Positions 7,765 to 10,206 of a stretch of DNA of 10,206 nt are shown one piece after another. The stretch is taken from NCBI GenBank assembly GCA_023436685.1, contig JAEZIL010000285.1, positions 1-10,206 of the forward strand, given 5' to 3'. Position 1 is the stretch's first letter; each line of letters begins with the position of its first letter. Below the pieces are notes generated by a model, which saw only the letters and a list, made by a program, of their open reading frames with translations, searched no databases and had not been told where the DNA came from. Source of the DNA: Bacteroidota bacterium. Its GTDB lineage: Bacteria > Bacteroidota > Bacteroidia > Chitinophagales > Chitinophagaceae. Position numbers and translations under genes: made by a program.

Positions 7765-9591
7765 CTATTTGCGAACTTTTATATTCAGATTATCATCTTT
7801 TCCTTTTATAATAATCTTATCTGCATCCATGTAAGGCCTATATTTTTGATAAATAGCCTGGCTTTGTAATGCACCATTTATATATAGTTCATTCCCATTT
7901 TTACGTACTGTATATCCTTCTTCTTTATTAATAACACCATCGGCTTGCATTTTTTGCACTAGTTGATAAGCACTGAAGCCATTCTTTCTTTCTGGTTTTA
8001 CATCGTTCTTTAATAATGCAATATGTGCACGGGCACTATCCATTTGAACTTTTGCTTCAGCTATTTGCAAATGCATTTCTTTACGCCTGTCTTCACTAAA
8101 TTCTTTTGCCATTTCAGCTTTTGCTTTTTGTATCTCAGCCCTGGCTTTACCCATCTCTGCACGTATCCTGTCTTTTTCAGCCGGATCATTTATGTTTTTC
8201 ATGGATTTTTCGAGCGAAAGCTGAACTTGTTTATCTATATCATCCCAGTTAACACTGTTCATTGCAGTATTGATGCTGTTATCTATCACATCCCAATCAA
8301 CATTAGCCAGTGCCTTATCGATATTAGGTCCCAGTTCGTCCCAATTCACCTCACTGAGTGCTTTATTAATTTCCGCCCCAATGTCCTCACCATTTATATC
8401 AATGTCTTTCATCACTTTTATGCTTCTATGCACTTTGTCATCTATTTCTTTTTGCAAATCTTGGGGTATGCCATTTATATCGTCGTAAACAGTTTTTTTA
8501 CCATTGCTATCTATAATAACAACTTTCGATTTAGTGATCTTCTCGGCTTTAGGTTCTTTTTCATCCTTTTTTCTTTGTGCAAAAGATGGGGTATAACAAA
8601 TGGCAGAGATAGTGATTCCTGCTACCAGCAATAGGCATAGGCCCAGGTAGCCATAATTAACGGGTTGTTTTTTCATTTCTACTATGCGTTTTATTCGGTT
8701 GAGTAAATGACCGCCATTTCCGGCCGCTGCCATTGTTAGCGATCGTGTGCGATATGATTCGAGATTAGCTAGGGCTTTTGCGTATGGTATTGGGTAGTGA
8801 GTGTAGCTCAATACTTCATCGTCGCAGCAGTATTCACGTTCTCTCCTTATTTGCGCTGATATAAGCCATGCGAAAGGATTAAAGAACAGAATGGTTTCTA
8901 CTACGGTTTGGATGATATTAAGCAAATAATCGTTACGCTTTATGTGCGCCAGTTCATGTATTAGTATAGCTTCCAGCTCTTCGGTAGATAGGTTGTTGAC
9001 GCTTGCGACCGGTAAAAGGATAATTGGTTTCAGGTAGCCGATGGTGGCGGGTACGTCTACCTTATTGCTGATAAACAGGCCTATCTTCTTTGTGATGTCT
9101 TGTTCTGCCATCAGGCCAGTCATCATTTCAATAACTGATAAAGGTGGCGTTTCAAGACCTTGGTTGCGCAGGCGTTTTATATTGATGAGATTGAGGGTAA
9201 GGCGCATACTCATCAGCAATATGCCTAGCCCGTATAATACTACTAGCAGCGGTAGGGCTCTTTCTATACTAGCAATGAAACTATCCAGTCTGCCATGCTG
9301 TTGTGGCAGGGTAGATGTAAGCAGTGTTTTAGAACTGCTGAAGCTACCGCTACTCTCTGTTATTTTTACGATTGAAAGCTGCAATTGAGACCATTCCTGG
9401 TAAAAATCAATAGCAAAACTTCCAAACAAAAGCATAAGGCTTCCAAAGGCCATACCATACTTATGTTTGGCTTGTATACTGGGAAATAAGGCAAGAATTA
9501 TCCATAACGCTACAAATACCAATGCACCTTGCCACAACGAGTGTAGTATTGCCCAGCCCAGGCTATGTACTATCATGTAGGCGTTGCTCAT
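7765..9591 (-). CDS. M56 (BlaR1-like) membrane metallopeptidase with non-PBP C-terminal region
   Basis: This 608-residue integral-membrane zinc peptidase pairs with the BlaI-type repressor 9 bp upstream. Hydrophobic helices lie at about 10-36, 45-62 and 112-130, then a peptidase domain, and a last helix at about 314-332. HELAH at 212-216 (zinc ligands H212 and H216, catalytic E213) and REREYCCDDEV at 250-260 (candidate third ligand E253) are the M56 signature. The region after the last helix would be periplasmic by BlaR1 topology. It is not the BlaR1 penicillin-binding domain, whose SxxK active site and KTG motif I do not find. It has 16-residue Trp-Asp repeats (about 401-465), a highly charged helical stretch (about 470-530), and a C-terminal module (about 537-608) of the kind seen on Bacteroidota M56 proteins. 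By analogy, a signal would trigger repressor cleavage, but the ligand is unknown. The gene is cotranscribed from the operator-controlled promoter near 10020. Confidence 0.88.
   Translation of the reverse strand: MSNAYMIVHSLGWAILHSLWQGALVFVALWIILALFPSIQAKHKYGMAFGSLMLLFGSFAIDFYQEWSQLQLSIVKITESSGSFSSSKTLLTSTLPQQHGRLDSFIASIERALPLLVVLYGLGILLMSMRLTLNLINIKRLRNQGLETPPLSVIEMMTGLMAEQDITKKIGLFISNKVDVPATIGYLKPIILLPVASVNNLSTEELEAILIHELAHIKRNDYLLNIIQTVVETILFFNPFAWLISAQIRREREYCCDDEVLSYTHYPIPYAKALANLESYRTRSLTMAAAGNGGHLLNRIKRIVEMKKQPVNYGYLGLCLLLVAGITISAICYTPSFAQRKKDEKEPKAEKITKSKVVIIDSNGKKTVYDDINGIPQDLQKEIDDKVHRSIKVMKDIDINGEDIGAEINKALSEVNWDELGPNIDKALANVDWDVIDNSINTAMNSVNWDDIDKQVQLSLEKSMKNINDPAEKDRIRAEMGKARAEIQKAKAEMAKEFSEDRRKEMHLQIAEAKVQMDSARAHIALLKNDVKPERKNGFSAYQLVQKMQADGVINKEEGYTVRKNGNELYINGALQSQAIYQKYRPYMDADKIIIKGKDDNLNIKVRK
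8200..8391 (-). repeat. In-frame 48-bp (16-residue) tandem repeats within the M56 gene
   Basis: Trp codons at 8343-8341, 8295-8293 and 8247-8245 (W417, W433, W449) recur exactly every 48 bp. The units follow the pattern (N/D)-W-D-x-(L/I)-x-x-x-(I/V)-x-x-(A/S)-(L/M)-x-x-V. Examples are NWDELGPNIDKALANV, DWDVIDNSINTAMNSV and NWDDIDKQVQLSLEKS. A fourth degenerate unit at 8344-8391 lacks Trp but keeps the I-N-K-A-L-S-E-V portion. The DNA copies have diverged, so this is an older protein-level repeat and not a recent expansion. Confidence 0.8.
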
Positions 9592-9600
9592 AGCTATATA

Positions 9601-9987
9601 TTATTTTTTGTTATTGTTTTCTTTTTCTATCTGGTTAAGGTATTCCCTTATTTGGTCCAGCTCTGTGTTGCTGGTTTTGTGGTTGCCCAGCGCTTGCATC
9701 ACCATTTGCATGGTCGATCCGTTGAAAACATTATCTACTATTCGCTGCACAATTTGTCCCTGTGTGCTTTCTTTCGATATGGCTGCCTTATATATATGTG
9801 TCTTGCTGCTGGTATCGCGTGTGAGTAATTTTTTATCATGCATTATTTGCATCAGCTTAAGGGTAGTGGTGTAGCCCACTTCTTTGGTTTGCTCCAGCAC
9901 TTCATGTACATCTCGCACAGTGCTGTCGCCTTTTTCCCAAAGTATGTTGAGTATCTCCAGTTCGCTATCTGTTGGTTTTACTTGCAT
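9601..9987 (-). CDS. BlaI/MecI/CopY-family transcriptional repressor
   Basis: This 128-residue winged-helix repressor has its N-terminal DNA-binding domain at about residues 5-72 (PTDSELEILNILWEKGDSTVRDVHEVL, then VGYTTTLKLMQIMHDKKLL as recognition helix region, then an RDTSSKTHIYKAA wing). This is the conserved pattern of the BlaI family. The C-terminal helices (about 75-125) should form the dimer interface. Length agrees with the family (about 120-130). The gene is first in an operon with the M56 peptidase (9-bp gap), the same order and partner type as blaI-blaR1. Two identical palindromes over its own promoter strongly suggest autorepression, with relief by proteolysis by the M56 partner. 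There is no beta-lactamase or PBP gene in the window, so a beta-lactam role is not supported. Confidence 0.9.
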   Translation of the reverse strand: MQVKPTDSELEILNILWEKGDSTVRDVHEVLEQTKEVGYTTTLKLMQIMHDKKLLTRDTSSKTHIYKAAISKESTQGQIVQRIVDNVFNGSTMQMVMQALGNHKTSNTELDQIREYLNQIEKENNNKK

Positions 9988-9999
9988 ATTAATTTTATT

Positions 10000-10040
10000 C
10001 TACGAATAGTTTCGTACACAAATCTACGAATAGTTTCGTA
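10000..10040. promoter_or_regulatory. Double palindromic operator for the BlaI-family repressor
   Basis: The 17-bp sequence CTACGAATAGTTTCGTA occurs twice without change, at 10000-10016 and 10024-10040. Within each, TACGAA and TTCGTA are perfect inverted arms around TAGT. The centres are 24 bp apart, a little over two helical turns. One copy lies between the -33 and -7 boxes, touching the latter, and the other lies just downstream over the probable transcription start. BlaI-family repressors bind dyads with TACA/TGTA-type half sites, and TACGAA is a plausible lineage variant. Assignment to this repressor is inferred from position. Confidence 0.8.
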
Positions 10041-10048
10041 AGTGCAAA
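10019..10048 (-). promoter_or_regulatory. Promoter of the BlaI/M56 operon
   Basis: Read on the minus strand, TTTG (10048-10045) is followed after 18 nt by TAGATTTG (10026-10019), a near-ideal Bacteroidota -33/-7 promoter. The ATG of the repressor begins at 9987, 31 nt beyond the -7 box, so the leader is short. No strong Shine-Dalgarno sequence is present (AAAATTAAT precedes the ATG). Confidence 0.78.
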
Positions 10049-10128
10049 TTATTATTTGCTAAAACTTTGCTAAAGCAGAAAGCCAATACTTCTATAAATA
10101 GATACTTCGAGTTTATTTATACTTTTTT

Positions 10129-10144
10129 GTACAGATAACTGTAC
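10129..10144. promoter_or_regulatory. Operator-like palindrome at the divergent promoter
   Basis: GTACAGATAACTGTAC consists of perfect 6-bp arms around ATAA, the same 6-4-6 geometry as the BlaI operator copies but with different arm sequence (shared TAC start). Its last three bases overlap the -7 box at 10142-10149, so a bound protein would block that promoter. Confidence 0.45.
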
Positions 10145-10149
10145 CTTTG
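10142..10149 (+). promoter_or_regulatory. Probable -7 box (TACCTTTG) of the partial gene at the right edge
   Basis: TACCTTTG matches TAnnTTTG exactly and lies 32 nt before the ATG at 10182, the spacing seen for the other promoters here. A TTTG at 10126-10129 is too close (12 nt) to serve as a standard -33 box. Confidence 0.55.
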
Positions 10150-10181
10150 CAGCTGATTTCCAGATATACCATATTTTACAC

Positions 10182-10206
10182 ATGGACGAGAAGACCAGTC
10201 ATATTG
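10182..10206 (+). CDS. Start of an unidentified gene (truncated by window edge)
   Basis: ATG at 10182 opens a frame reading MDEKTSHI before the window ends. The call rests on the well-placed -7 box at 10142 and its ATG spacing, not on the protein, which is too short to recognise. It would be divergent from the BlaI/M56 operon. Confidence 0.45.

Larger units (their letters stand above)
10049..10181. other. Divergent intergenic region
   Basis: AT-rich spacer between the minus-strand BlaI promoter and the plus-strand gene at 10182. It holds a 9-bp direct repeat TTTGCTAAA at 10055-10063 and 10066-10074 (11 bp apart, about one helical turn), the palindrome at 10129-10144 and the -7 box at 10142-10149. 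I see no RNA gene or small ORF with support here. Confidence 0.5.

Noticed and set aside
8023..8634. 203-residue open frame on the plus strand opposite the M56 gene
   Set aside because: It lies wholly antisense to the repeat and helix region of a clear gene. Its Phe/Ile/Cys-rich composition is what the reverse of Lys/Asp/Glu-rich codons gives, and it has no promoter.
9584..9874. Plus-strand open frames opposite the BlaI-family gene
   Set aside because: They overlap a well-supported repressor gene and have biased, unrecognisable composition.
7765..9987. Beta-lactam resistance operon (blaI-blaR1)
   Set aside because: The sensor part lacks penicillin-binding motifs and there is no beta-lactamase or PBP gene in the window; only the repressor/peptidase architecture is shared.
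10055..10074. Direct repeat TTTGCTAAA, two copies 11 bp apart, as a regulatory site or repeat array
   Set aside because: Two short AT-rich copies in an AT-rich spacer are too few to argue function; noted in the intergenic entry only.

Overview
The window looks like a chromosomal segment from a member of the Bacteroidota, most likely near Chitinophagaceae or Sphingobacteriia. The evidence is the recurring TAnnTTTG-type -7 promoter boxes (at 441, 4869 and 10142 on the plus strand, and 10019-10026 on the minus strand). Other supporting signs are starts with little Shine-Dalgarno signal, a TonB-dependent receptor with an N-terminal carboxypeptidase-regulatory-like domain, and an M56 peptidase/BlaI pair with a non-penicillin-binding C-terminal region. 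Nothing indicates a mobile element, RNA gene or CRISPR array. Base composition looks even throughout.

Layout from left to right: (1) the 3' end of a DUF72 (YecE-like) gene; (2) an iron-uptake operon of a TonB-dependent siderophore receptor and a PepSY-type membrane protein, sharing one base at TAATG and closed by a strong hairpin terminator at 4053-4080; (3) a membrane PAP2-superfamily protein whose motifs resemble the sphingomyelin-synthase-like branch; (4) a HipA-like kinase overlapping a DUF3037 gene by 23 bp, each covering its partner's end; (5) a CPA1-type Na+/H+ antiporter that converges on the next operon across a bidirectional terminator at 7712-7747; (6) on the minus strand, a BlaI-family repressor followed by an M56 (BlaR1-like) membrane metallopeptidase; (7) a divergent intergenic region and the first eight codons of an unidentified plus-strand gene.

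The best mechanistic signal is upstream of the BlaI/M56 operon. Two identical 17-bp repeats, each containing the palindrome TACGAA-N4-TTCGTA, bracket the -7 box of a well-formed TTTG-N18-TAGATTTG promoter, which is the arrangement expected of an autoregulated repressor. The M56 partner keeps its HELAH zinc site but has no recognisable beta-lactam sensor. Its region after the last membrane helix carries 16-residue Trp-Asp repeats, a charged helical stretch and a conserved-looking C-terminal domain, so the pair probably senses something other than beta-lactam binding. The other candidates for follow-up are the HipA-like/DUF3037 pair and the PAP2 protein with a sphingomyelin-synthase-like His-His-Asp arrangement.
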